Shown here one piece after another: positions 6,292-13,702 of a stretch of 25,526 nucleotides of DNA (its first letter is position 1; each line of letters begins with the position of its first letter). The stretch lies in NCBI GenBank assembly GCA_000493965.1, contig AWNV01000032.1, forward strand, positions 1 to 25,526, given 5' to 3'. Source of the DNA: Candidatus Aminicenans sakinawicola JGI OTU-1. Lineage in GTDB: Bacteria; Acidobacteriota; Aminicenantia; Aminicenantales; Aminicenantaceae. The notes below the pieces were generated by a model. That model saw nothing but the letters and a program-made list of their open reading frames with translations, did no database searches and was not told the DNA's origin. The position numbers were made by a program, and so were the translations under genes.

Positions 6292-6575
6292 TATAACCTC
6301 CTTTTATTATTTTTTTCATATTCAATTGAAATATAATCAGGACACGGTGTGCATCCCCTTTGAATAGCTTCTTTACCAAAATACTGAACCGGCTTTCTCG
6401 GGTCTTTTGTCTCAGGAGTATCAACTCCAATAAGCCTTACTTTCTCATTGCCATCTAAAACAATAGTGTCTCCATCAACTACTAGTATACATTCTCGCCA
6501 GGTTTGGTATTGAATTCCAGCAATTAAAATTAAAAAGAAAAGAATAAGACCTAAAACTTTAATCTTGCTTTTCAT
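6291..6575 (-). CDS. Truncated thermonuclease-like (SNase) protein with membrane anchor
   Basis: 94 residues. Residues 5-22 are a membrane anchor or uncleaved signal. Residues 31-70 match the start of the staphylococcal nuclease fold: VVDGDTIVLDG, then VRLIGVDTPET with Arg47, Asp52 and Glu55 at the positions of SNase Arg35, Asp40 and Glu43, and KPVQYFGKEA. After Ala70 the match stops and a short unrelated tail, RGCTPCPDYISIEYEKNNKRRL, ends the protein. The second half of the fold, including the second catalytic Arg (YGR motif) and the C-terminal helix, is absent. No other frame downstream restores it. It is therefore either a pseudogene kept as a translated leader for the next gene or a small derived protein without standard nuclease activity. 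It is translationally coupled to the DUF6680-like gene and has a strong promoter. Confidence 0.65.
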   Translation of the reverse strand: MKSKIKVLGLILFFLILIAGIQYQTWRECILVVDGDTIVLDGNEKVRLIGVDTPETKDPRKPVQYFGKEAIQRGCTPCPDYISIEYEKNNKRRL

Positions 6576-6604
6576 TGATCCCTACTGCTGTTTTTTATGA
6601 TTTT

Positions 6605-6633
6605 ATTTTATGCCCCATAAACATATCTGTCAA
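6605..6633 (-). promoter_or_regulatory. Strong sigma-70-type promoter for the SNase-like/DUF6680 operon
   Basis: TTGACA (6628-6633), an exact 17-bp spacer and TAAAAT (6605-6610), about 30 bp upstream of the ATG at 6575. This is among the best consensus promoters in the window. Confidence 0.7.
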
Positions 6634-6802
6634 TCCAACTTCCACCCCTTTTTATTTTCTATTTCATATATCCTTTTGGATAGTTATTTTTCCTCTAATT
6701 TAAATTGCAAATTTATTTACAATTTCTGTTGCAATCTTTTTCCACTCAGGAACTGCAATTTCAAGGTAGCGCATTGTACTCTGAAAAGATTAAACATCCA
6801 GG

Positions 6803-6817
6803 CAGAAATCATTTCTG
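6803..6817. other. 15-bp palindrome downstream of the GMP synthase gene
   Basis: CAGAAATCATTTCTG reads the same on both strands apart from its centre base. It lies 47 bp past the guaA stop. There is no T-run, so it is not a standard terminator. It may be a protein site, a processing hairpin or chance. Confidence 0.25.
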
Positions 6818-6863
6818 ATTAGACAGTAGTATGACTTGGATTTTAGATGCTCGACAGTTGATA

Positions 6864-7796
6864 TTAAATATATTCTATTGTTGCAGGGGGTTTTGTTGTA
6901 ATTTCATATGCGACACGCACAACTTCCGGAATTTCAGTGATAATTCTCCTTGAAACCTTCTTTAGAATTTCCCATGGAACTTCTGTTGCTTCGGCCGTCA
7001 TGGCATCTTTGCTTTCCACACTGCGGACAATGATGATATTTCCGAACTTTCTTTTGCCGCCATCAATTCCTGTCCCCTTGTCATTTAGAAGAACAGCAAA
7101 TGCTTGGAATGGCCTCAAGGGGCTGAGTTGCTTTTCCACGATCTGAGTTGCTTTTCTTACAAGCGATACTCGCTCGGGTGTCACCTCCCCAACCACTCTG
7201 GTGGCCAACCCCGGGCCTGGAAAAGGCATTCTCTGGTAAATACTTTCCGGCAGGCCTGCCTCTCTAGCTACTTCTCTTACCTCCGGCTTAAACAACTCTT
7301 TTATAGGCTCAATAACTTTAAAACCATATCCTTTTTCAGGATCGATCCCGATCTGTTCAAGAATATTATGCTGGGTTTTAACACCGCCTTTTGTTTCGAT
7401 TATATCTGGGGCAATTGTGCCCTGCACTAAAAACCTGGCTCCACTCTTAAGAACCGCCCTTCCAAATACAGAATAAAATGTATTCCGGAAAGCCTTCCTT
7501 TTTTCTTCAGGATCAAATTTACATTTTAATGAATCAAAAAATTCTTTCTGAGCATCTATGATTTCAATATCTATTTCAAGACTAGAAAAAATCTGACTCA
7601 CATCCTGCGGTTCATTCTCTCTCATCAAACCATCATCGATAAACACCACTTTTAGATTCTCTCCTATGGCTCTATGAGCAATGATTGTACATACAGAGCT
7701 ATCAACTCCCCCTGATAAAGCAGAAATTGCTTTTTCAGAACCCACAGTTGACTTAACTTCTTCAACCTTTTCTTCGATAAATCGTTTCACATCCAT
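6864..7796 (-). CDS. guaAB: GMP synthase ATP-pyrophosphatase subunit (split GuaA, subunit B)
   Basis: 310 residues that activate XMP with ATP and aminate it to GMP. The PP-loop SGGVDSS is near the N-terminus (about 28-34), and the dimerisation domain is complete: PFPGPGLATRVVGEVT, then GKRKFGNIIIVRSVESKDAMTA, ending KPPATIEYI. Length and start match archaeal-type stand-alone subunit B (about 310 residues). There is no glutaminase domain, and the upstream sequence to 8337 does not encode one, so a separate glutaminase subunit elsewhere is expected unless free ammonia is used. The start at 7796 is chosen for the strong GGAGAGGAAG site before MDVKRFIEEKVEEV; an upstream ATG at 7850 adds 18 atypical residues. 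The split form is standard in archaea and less usual in bacteria. Confidence 0.9.
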   Translation of the reverse strand: MDVKRFIEEKVEEVKSTVGSEKAISALSGGVDSSVCTIIAHRAIGENLKVVFIDDGLMRENEPQDVSQIFSSLEIDIEIIDAQKEFFDSLKCKFDPEEKRKAFRNTFYSVFGRAVLKSGARFLVQGTIAPDIIETKGGVKTQHNILEQIGIDPEKGYGFKVIEPIKELFKPEVREVAREAGLPESIYQRMPFPGPGLATRVVGEVTPERVSLVRKATQIVEKQLSPLRPFQAFAVLLNDKGTGIDGGKRKFGNIIIVRSVESKDAMTAEATEVPWEILKKVSRRIITEIPEVVRVAYEITTKPPATIEYI

Positions 7797-7850
7797 TCTT
7801 CCTCTCCTCTCTGATACCATAAATTTAAATCCTACACTATATTTTACCAA

Positions 7851-8289
7851 AAAGTAATAAAAAAATAGGCCCTGTGAAAGGATGTCAGACTTTCGTTATA
7901 AACTAAAAACTATCAACCTGTATACTCACCTTTAGAGGTGAAGATATAGATACAAAAATCATCACTTCAACCACCTAAAAAGGCGATTGACCCATTAAAG
8001 ACATTATGACACTCTTATGTACGGAAAAATTAATTTAGAAGAGGAGGGCCTATCCAAGGCATAGCTGAAAAGGGAGTAGGATGAACGGAACGGGGATTCC
8101 TCTCTCGGCCCTCCTCCCTCAACTATCTTAATTCGCAGGGAAAAACAACTATCTTAAACCCTTGTCCTCACCTCTTCAATTCACAAATTGCTACCATATA
8201 TTGTTAGCTTTTTATAAAAAAATACAATATGTTGTTAAGAATGTCAAGTTTTTATATTGATTTTTTCACTTACACGAGGATAGTTAAAT
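7851..8289. other. Long intergenic region between guaA and hyuB
   Basis: No gene is visible. It contains a small hairpin CACCT-TTAG-AGGTG near 7930, the strong inverted repeat at 8041-8116, two copies of CAACTATCTTAA (8120-8131 and 8146-8157, 26 bp apart), and an AT-rich inverted repeat ATATTGT/ACAATAT (8198-8204 and 8224-8230). The repeats could be regulatory sites for either divergent gene. Confidence 0.4.
8041..8116. ncRNA. Possible structured RNA closed by a perfect 10-bp stem
   Basis: GAGGAGGGCC (8041-8050) is the exact reverse complement of GGCCCTCCTC (8107-8116). The 56-base interior is GC-rich for this region and can fold further: ATCC (8052-8055) with GGAT (8079-8082), and GGAA with TTCC (8087-8100). 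This gives a three-way junction. It could belong to a leader RNA on either strand or be a small RNA or a palindromic repeat. I do not match it to a known RNA family, and strand is undecided. Confidence 0.35.
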
Positions 8290-8318
8290 TTGACCTAAAA
8301 TCCCCCGTATGATATAAA
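8290..8318 (+). promoter_or_regulatory. Promoter of hyuBA
   Basis: TTGACC (8290-8295), a 17-bp spacer and TATAAA (8313-8318). A start near 8325 would leave a leader of only about 13 nt before the ATG at 8338, which lacks a ribosome binding site. The mRNA may be almost leaderless. Confidence 0.5.
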
Positions 8319-8337
8319 AAAATAACCCTGGTTTTAA

Positions 8338-10101
8338 ATGTCTTTAAGAATCCATGCCATCACATCCGAAGTCATACTAAATGCTTTTCAATCTATCACC
8401 GAAGAAATGAGCGTGGCTTTAGTCCGTTCTGCATATTCGACAAATATAAAAGAGCGGAAAGATTGCTCCTGTGCCATTTTTGATTCTAAAGGAAGCTTAA
8501 TTACACTGGCCGAAAATATACCAATCCACCTTGGTTCCATGCAGGGATTGATGAATAAAATCGGCCGCAATCTTAAGAAATGGAATTTTCGTCGTGGGGA
8601 TATTCTTATTGCTAATGACCCGTACCTCGGAGGAGGATCTCACCTTCCAGATATCACTCTAACCAGGCCGGTTTATTATCATAATAAACTTGTGGCTTTC
8701 GTTACAAACGTCGCTCACTGGACGGATGTAGGGGGGCGTGCTCCTGGAGTGGGAACCGCTGGCGATTCTACCGAAATATATCAAGAAGGATTTCGAATCC
8801 CACCTACGAAGATCATGCGTAAAAACATCCTTCAAAAAGATGTGCTGGAATTTATAATGTCGAATGTGCGAGGAAGGCAAGAAAGAGAGGGAGATTTACG
8901 TGCCCAAATAGCATCCTTGCTTTTGGGAGAGCGCCGATTGCATGAACTTCACAAGGAGTACAAACCGGAAACAATCACCAAAATCGAGGCAGAAATATTT
9001 GATTACAGTGAAGATTGGCTTCGGAAAGCATTAACTACAATACCTGAGGGAACCTATTGTTTTTCTGATGTAATGGATGATGATGGTATTTCAAATAAAC
9101 ACTTGCCAATCAAAGTGACTGTTATTATTACTCACAAATACCGCCCTTCCATAACATTCGATTTCACTGGGACTGCAGCCCAGGCAGAGGGTGGGATTAA
9201 CATGGTTCGCCAAGCATTACTGGCAACCGTTTTGTACGCTGTTAAAGCCATTATTGCTCCGGATGTACCTATCAATGCCGGATTCCAACGTCCTATCAGG
9301 ATCAAGGCACCATCAAACAGTCTTGTAAACGCCTCAGAACCTGCAGCTGTGGGCGGAAGAACAGATACTTGCCAGAGGGTCGTTGACGTCATTATGGGTG
9401 CACTGGCACAAGCCGTGCCAGAGAGAGTCCTGGCCGCATCCAATGGTGCTACGACTGCTATTATCTTTGGTGGAACTAAGGAACTTTCAGGTTCAGATTT
9501 CATCTATGTAGAAGCTTTGGGGGGCGGAATGGGTGCCCGTTTCACAAAGGATGGAATGGACGGTATCCAAGTACATATTACAAATACCTCAAATTTACCC
9601 ATTGAAGCTATGGAAATGGAATACCCTCTTCGTGTCTTAAAGTATGAATTAATACAAGATTCAGGTGGAGCAGGACGATTTCGAGGGGGATTAGCAATCC
9701 ACAAGGAAATTCAGGCTTTGGTACCGGTTTTTTTCTCCGCACATGCGGACAGGCATCTTGTTTCACCTTGGGGCCTGAAAGGCGGCCTGCATGGAAAGAC
9801 CGGGCGATTTCTTCTTAATCCTGGCCAGTCAGGTTCAAAGCGTATTAAATCCAAGGTCTCAGGAGTTTTAATTCGTAAAGGCGATATCTTGTGTGTACAA
9901 ACAGCAGGCGGAGGCGGATACGGTTCTCCTCTAAAAAGAGAGCCTGAACGTGTCCTAAATGATTTTATTCAGGAAAAAATAAGCCGACTGCAGGCACGCA
10001 AAAGTTATGGCGTTGTATTTTCTAGAACCAGGAAGATAGATTGGCTTGCCACAACGTCATTGAGAAAGAAAATGCTGAAACGGAAGATAAGTGAATCATG
10101 A
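8338..10101 (+). CDS. hyuB: Hydantoinase B / oxoprolinase-family subunit
   Basis: 587 residues of the HyuB family, full length. It begins ITSEVILNAFQSITEEMSVALVRSAYSTNIKERKDCSCAIFD, the usual family start. It contains IANDPYLGGGSHLPDITL (91-108) and GGRTDTCQRVVDVIMGALAQ. The C-terminal block has NTSNLPIEAMEMEYPL, GGAGRFRGGLAI and GGGGYGSPL. With HyuA it forms an ATP-dependent ring-opening hydantoinase, oxoprolinase or related carboxylase; the substrate cannot be read from sequence. No Shine-Dalgarno sequence precedes the ATG. The stop overlaps the hyuA start by four bases (ATGA). The order B before A is the reverse of many hyuAB operons. Confidence 0.9.
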   Translation: MSLRIHAITSEVILNAFQSITEEMSVALVRSAYSTNIKERKDCSCAIFDSKGSLITLAENIPIHLGSMQGLMNKIGRNLKKWNFRRGDILIANDPYLGGGSHLPDITLTRPVYYHNKLVAFVTNVAHWTDVGGRAPGVGTAGDSTEIYQEGFRIPPTKIMRKNILQKDVLEFIMSNVRGRQEREGDLRAQIASLLLGERRLHELHKEYKPETITKIEAEIFDYSEDWLRKALTTIPEGTYCFSDVMDDDGISNKHLPIKVTVIITHKYRPSITFDFTGTAAQAEGGINMVRQALLATVLYAVKAIIAPDVPINAGFQRPIRIKAPSNSLVNASEPAAVGGRTDTCQRVVDVIMGALAQAVPERVLAASNGATTAIIFGGTKELSGSDFIYVEALGGGMGARFTKDGMDGIQVHITNTSNLPIEAMEMEYPLRVLKYELIQDSGGAGRFRGGLAIHKEIQALVPVFFSAHADRHLVSPWGLKGGLHGKTGRFLLNPGQSGSKRIKSKVSGVLIRKGDILCVQTAGGGGYGSPLKREPERVLNDFIQEKISRLQARKSYGVVFSRTRKIDWLATTSLRKKMLKRKISES

Positions 10102-12176
10102 GCGTTGCAATCGATATTGGCGGAACCTTCACAGATATTATTTTTTGCGAAAAGAACCGCGGCGTTTTTTGGTCTGCCAAGATTCCTTCCAATCCAAACA
10201 ATCCCGAAATACCATTTATAGATGGATTGACCAGGGTACTGCAATTAGCCAGGAAAGACATTTCCGAAGTAGATGTGCTTATACATGGAACAACTATTGT
10301 TACAAATGCTCTGCTTGAAGGCAATCTTGCAAGAGTTGGACTGCTAGTAACCCAGGGTTTCAGAGATCTGCTGGAGATCGGACGGCAGCAGCGCCCCAGT
10401 CTTTACGATTTGACAAAAGACCGAATGCCTCCCTTGATACATCGTGACTGCGTAATGGAAATCCAGGAAAGGATTTCTTCAAATAAAAAAATTATTCTCC
10501 CGTTGGACAAAAAGCAGGCAGTAACACAAATCAAGACACTGAAAAAACAAAATTTAGATGGTTTGGCAATTGCTTTGCTTTTCTCATTTTATAACCCCAA
10601 GCACGAAAAAATATTGAAAAAACTGGCACATAAGTTATTTGATAAAAGATTTATTTTTCTTTCAAGCCAGGTATCTCCCGAATTCCGGGAGTTTGAGCGT
10701 ACAAGCACAACAGTGATTGCCGCTGCTGTTGCCCCCAGAGTCGTAAACTATCTCCATGCAATTCAAACAAAATTGAAATACCAAAAAAGGGAACAGGTCA
10801 ATTTGAGAATTATGCATTCAGGTGGTGGTACTTTAAGTACTTACGAAGCGAAGAAACGACCTCATACCTTGATCGAATCAGGACCGGCAGCAGGACTTAT
10901 AGGAGCGGCTCATCTTGCCAAAACCCTTAACCTGAGAAGGGTTCTTGCCTTTGATATGGGAGGAACAACAGCAAAGGCCGGAATTATTTTAAATGGAAAA
11001 CTTCAATATTCACAAGAATATGAAGTCGGAGGCGAATTCCACCATGGCGGACGTCAGGAAGGAAGCGGGTATCCTGTTCGTACTCCTATGATCGATGTAG
11101 TCGAATGCGGGGCAGGAGCCGGAAGTATTGCCTGGATCGACAGCGGAGGACACCTCAAAGTAGGGCCCCAAAGCGCAGGTGCTGTTCCGGGGCCTGCCTG
11201 TTATGGCAAAGGCGGTAAAAATCCGACAGTTACAGACGCACATTTGATTCTTGGCCGGCTATCCGCAGATAATTTTCTGGGAGGAGAGATGCCTCTTTAT
11301 CCCAAAATTTCAGAGAGGGCCATAAAACAAACCATCTGCATTCCCTTAGATATGCATTTAGAAGAAGCCGCTGCCGGGATTCTGGCCATCGTTAATGCGA
11401 ACATGACTCGTATACTCCGTCTCATTTCCGTAGCACGAGGCTATGACCCACGTAATTTCACTTTAATAGCTTACGGAGGGGCTGGACCGCTGCATGCTAC
11501 GGAATTAGCTGAGTCAATGTCAATCAATCATGTTGTTGTTCCTCCACTGCCGGGACTTTTTTCAACTATAGGCTTGCTTTACACAGATATGAATATAGAC
11601 TTTGTAAAAACTGTTATGATACCTCTAACACGAATATCTTCTCTCAATAAAATTCTAATTCGCCTCAATAAACAGGCAGAAGCCTGGTTTGAAAATAATA
11701 ACGTCACATCTAAGAAAAGAAAAATTAGTGTTTCTGCTGATCTGCGTTATTATCATCAAAACTATGAATTAAGTCTTCCTTTTCCCGGATCAATTCTCTC
11801 TAAAAATGACATTCAACAGATTCAGACAGCATTTCATGAAATGCATACTAAAATATATGGCTATAGTGCTTCCGGTGAGAATATTCAAGTTGTTAACTTG
11901 CGCTTACGAGCCACAAAACTCCAGTCTAAACCTCGAATGCCAAAATTGAATTTTACAGGAAACTTATTGGATGGGAATCGAATCAGAACCAGACCTGTTT
12001 GGTTCAAAAACAAGGAATTTAAATGCCGAGTTTACGAGCGTTCAATGCTGCCGGCCGGATTCACCTTTAATGGACCTGCTGTCGTCCAGGAAAAAGAATC
12101 CACTACGCTAGTCGGGCCGAATTGGAATCTTCAAGTTGATCCATTAGGAAATCTGCACATGTTGCATTGCAAATGA
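10098..12176 (+). CDS. hyuA: Hydantoinase A / oxoprolinase-family subunit (ATPase)
   Basis: 692 residues, full length. It has two actin-like nucleotide-binding lobes: DIGGTFTDI (6-14) with HGTTIVTNALLEG (63-75), then SGPAAGLIGAA (261-271) and FDMGGTTAK (285-293). The Hydantoinase_A core follows, with DVVECGAGAGSIAWID, GPQSAGAVPGPACYGKGG and VTDAHLILGRL. The C-terminal domain ends in a family-typical GPAVVQEKESTTLVGPNW. ATP is used to drive opening of a cyclic amide or a related carboxylation, together with HyuB. Translation is coupled to hyuB by a 4-bp overlap. There is no transporter, racemase or carbamoylase beside it to reveal the substrate. It converges on the asparagine synthase-like gene with 32 bp between. 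Confidence 0.92.
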   Translation: MSVAIDIGGTFTDIIFCEKNRGVFWSAKIPSNPNNPEIPFIDGLTRVLQLARKDISEVDVLIHGTTIVTNALLEGNLARVGLLVTQGFRDLLEIGRQQRPSLYDLTKDRMPPLIHRDCVMEIQERISSNKKIILPLDKKQAVTQIKTLKKQNLDGLAIALLFSFYNPKHEKILKKLAHKLFDKRFIFLSSQVSPEFREFERTSTTVIAAAVAPRVVNYLHAIQTKLKYQKREQVNLRIMHSGGGTLSTYEAKKRPHTLIESGPAAGLIGAAHLAKTLNLRRVLAFDMGGTTAKAGIILNGKLQYSQEYEVGGEFHHGGRQEGSGYPVRTPMIDVVECGAGAGSIAWIDSGGHLKVGPQSAGAVPGPACYGKGGKNPTVTDAHLILGRLSADNFLGGEMPLYPKISERAIKQTICIPLDMHLEEAAAGILAIVNANMTRILRLISVARGYDPRNFTLIAYGGAGPLHATELAESMSINHVVVPPLPGLFSTIGLLYTDMNIDFVKTVMIPLTRISSLNKILIRLNKQAEAWFENNNVTSKKRKISVSADLRYYHQNYELSLPFPGSILSKNDIQQIQTAFHEMHTKIYGYSASGENIQVVNLRLRATKLQSKPRMPKLNFTGNLLDGNRIRTRPVWFKNKEFKCRVYERSMLPAGFTFNGPAVVQEKESTTLVGPNWNLQVDPLGNLHMLHCK

Positions 12177-12208
12177 AAGTCTAATTTGAAATCCGCGGTC
12201 CTACGATA

Positions 12209-13558
12209 TTAATGCATGGAGGCTACAATCTTTGTTCTTCCCATCCAAGAAAGGTCTTCTAATTCTCCAAAATGCTCTTTAAAAATGCGGTAATACATTA
12301 ATTCTTCTTTAGAATTAATTGTCCAGCCATTCTTCAACTTGCGCTCAAGCTTAAAATCATTATCTGTAATGGTTTGATTAGCATAATCTGACATCATCTC
12401 TCCAAGACCTGTGCCCTTCCAGAACTTAACTTTCTTTCGATTCAATATTTCTTCTGGAAGCTCACCGTCCATAGCTTCACGTAAAACCCACTTTCCTACA
12501 TTATTATGAAGTTTTAATTCAGGCGGTATCCGGAGGGCATAATTCACAACATCAGGGTCGAGAAAACAAACATGAGCAACTATTCCGTGTGCAGAAGCAC
12601 TGCGATCAACTCGTTGCAATGCTGTATTATGCAGCCGTTTTGTTATATCTATCAATTCACCAGGCAAGTTTTTTTGCTCAATGTTTTTCAAATAATGATA
12701 TCCAGCGAAAAGTTCATCTCCACCTTCACCAGATAAGACTTCATCAACATATTCGGAAGTTCTTTTTGCAACCAGAAAATTCATGATGCTGGAACGTACA
12801 AGATGTGCATCAAAAGATTCCAGATGAAAAATAACTTCAGGTAAAACCTCAAGTAAATCTGAGAACTCAACCAAAACTTCCTGGTGTTTCGAATTAATAA
12901 AACCTGCCACCTGCCGGGCATACTCAAGATCAGGAGATCCTTCCAATCCAACGGAAAAAGTATAAATCTTCTCCACAAAAGGACTGGCCAGTGCGGCCAA
13001 AGTACTAGAATCCAAACCTCCGGAAAGCCAGGAACCAATCATGTCTCCTTGTGTAATTAGCTTTTCAATAGATCTTTTTAGGAGCTGCCTCAGTTTTTTA
13101 GTTACTATCTCAGGATCTGATGTTAATAGTTCTTTATTTTTTAGTTGAAAATAAGATTCCACCTGTTCACCATCAGATTTACACCCGGGAGGAACTGATT
13201 TGACTTCCGAACAGAGACCAATCAAAGCTTTAACTTCTGAGGCAAAACAAATGGCTCCCTCCTCATTTTCCCCATAATAAAGTGGAGCAACACCCAGAGG
13301 GTCACGCTTGAGAATCATTCCGTCCTTACTGGCTTTAACCAATGCAAAATGTCCAGCATCAGCACCATCCTCAACTTCATTTTTCTGCCTCATCCGGACA
13401 AGAGAGTCTGTCTGTGCCTCGGCACATACAATACCGAGAGTAGCGTTTCCATTTTCCCTGATATCTCTTCCGGCATTGCCTCGATATGATATTCTCTCCA
13501 ACATCTTTTTGACTGCAATTTTTTCACCTGGTTGGTTAATCCCTGCAATTCCCGACAT
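12209..13558 (-). CDS. Asparagine synthase-like protein with inactive glutaminase domain
   Basis: 449 residues against 500-650 for typical AsnB. The synthase domain is intact: PP-loop GSWLSGGLDSSTLAAL, VLSGEGGDELFAGYHY and NRKKVKFWKGTG. The N-terminal class II glutaminase domain is eroded. The start is MSGIAGI, so the catalytic Cys after Met is Ser (codon TCG), the usual RGPD reads RGNA, and the RLSIID and NGEIYN blocks are missing. The fold's end is still visible in LKRDPLGVAPLYYG and FASEVKALIG. It should therefore not hydrolyse glutamine. It may use free ammonia, another amidation donor or another acceptor. The start is firm: AAGGAG lies eight bases upstream and the family's GIAGI follows. 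It has its own consensus promoter. Confidence 0.85.
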   Translation of the reverse strand: MSGIAGINQPGEKIAVKKMLERISYRGNAGRDIRENGNATLGIVCAEAQTDSLVRMRQKNEVEDGADAGHFALVKASKDGMILKRDPLGVAPLYYGENEEGAICFASEVKALIGLCSEVKSVPPGCKSDGEQVESYFQLKNKELLTSDPEIVTKKLRQLLKRSIEKLITQGDMIGSWLSGGLDSSTLAALASPFVEKIYTFSVGLEGSPDLEYARQVAGFINSKHQEVLVEFSDLLEVLPEVIFHLESFDAHLVRSSIMNFLVAKRTSEYVDEVLSGEGGDELFAGYHYLKNIEQKNLPGELIDITKRLHNTALQRVDRSASAHGIVAHVCFLDPDVVNYALRIPPELKLHNNVGKWVLREAMDGELPEEILNRKKVKFWKGTGLGEMMSDYANQTITDNDFKLERKLKNGWTINSKEELMYYRIFKEHFGELEDLSWMGRTKIVASMH

Positions 13559-13632
13559 TTATACAATCTCCTTATATTTTGTAGGTAATATACTCTGATG
13601 TAAGTTATTCATTTTATTTATTTTATAATCGT

Positions 13633-13661
13633 AATATATCAGATTTAATCTCATGTGTCAA
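13633..13661 (-). promoter_or_regulatory. Promoter of the asparagine synthase-like gene
   Basis: TTGACA (13656-13661), an exact 17-bp spacer and TATATT (13633-13638), with a leader of about 70 nt before the ATG at 13558. It lies in the 144-bp gap after the DUF1846 gene, so the two genes probably have separate transcripts. Confidence 0.65.
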
Positions 13662-13702
13662 AAATCTCAAAATTGACAGATATGATTTATATTGAATAGT
13701 TT

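Noticed and set aside
6700..6774. A 24-residue minus-strand frame (MRYLEIAVPEWKK...) between guaA and the nuclease-like gene
   Set aside because: Too short and unsupported; it may be a remnant but has no clear binding site or homologue I know.
1718..6850. A tRNA-integrated genomic island between tRNA-Glu and guaA
   Set aside because: The stretch looks accessory, but I find no integrase and no repeat of the tRNA end that would mark attachment sites.
7851..8337. A frameshifted glutaminase domain upstream of the GMP synthase subunit
   Set aside because: No frame on the minus strand shows glutaminase motifs, and the gene has a strong stand-alone start.
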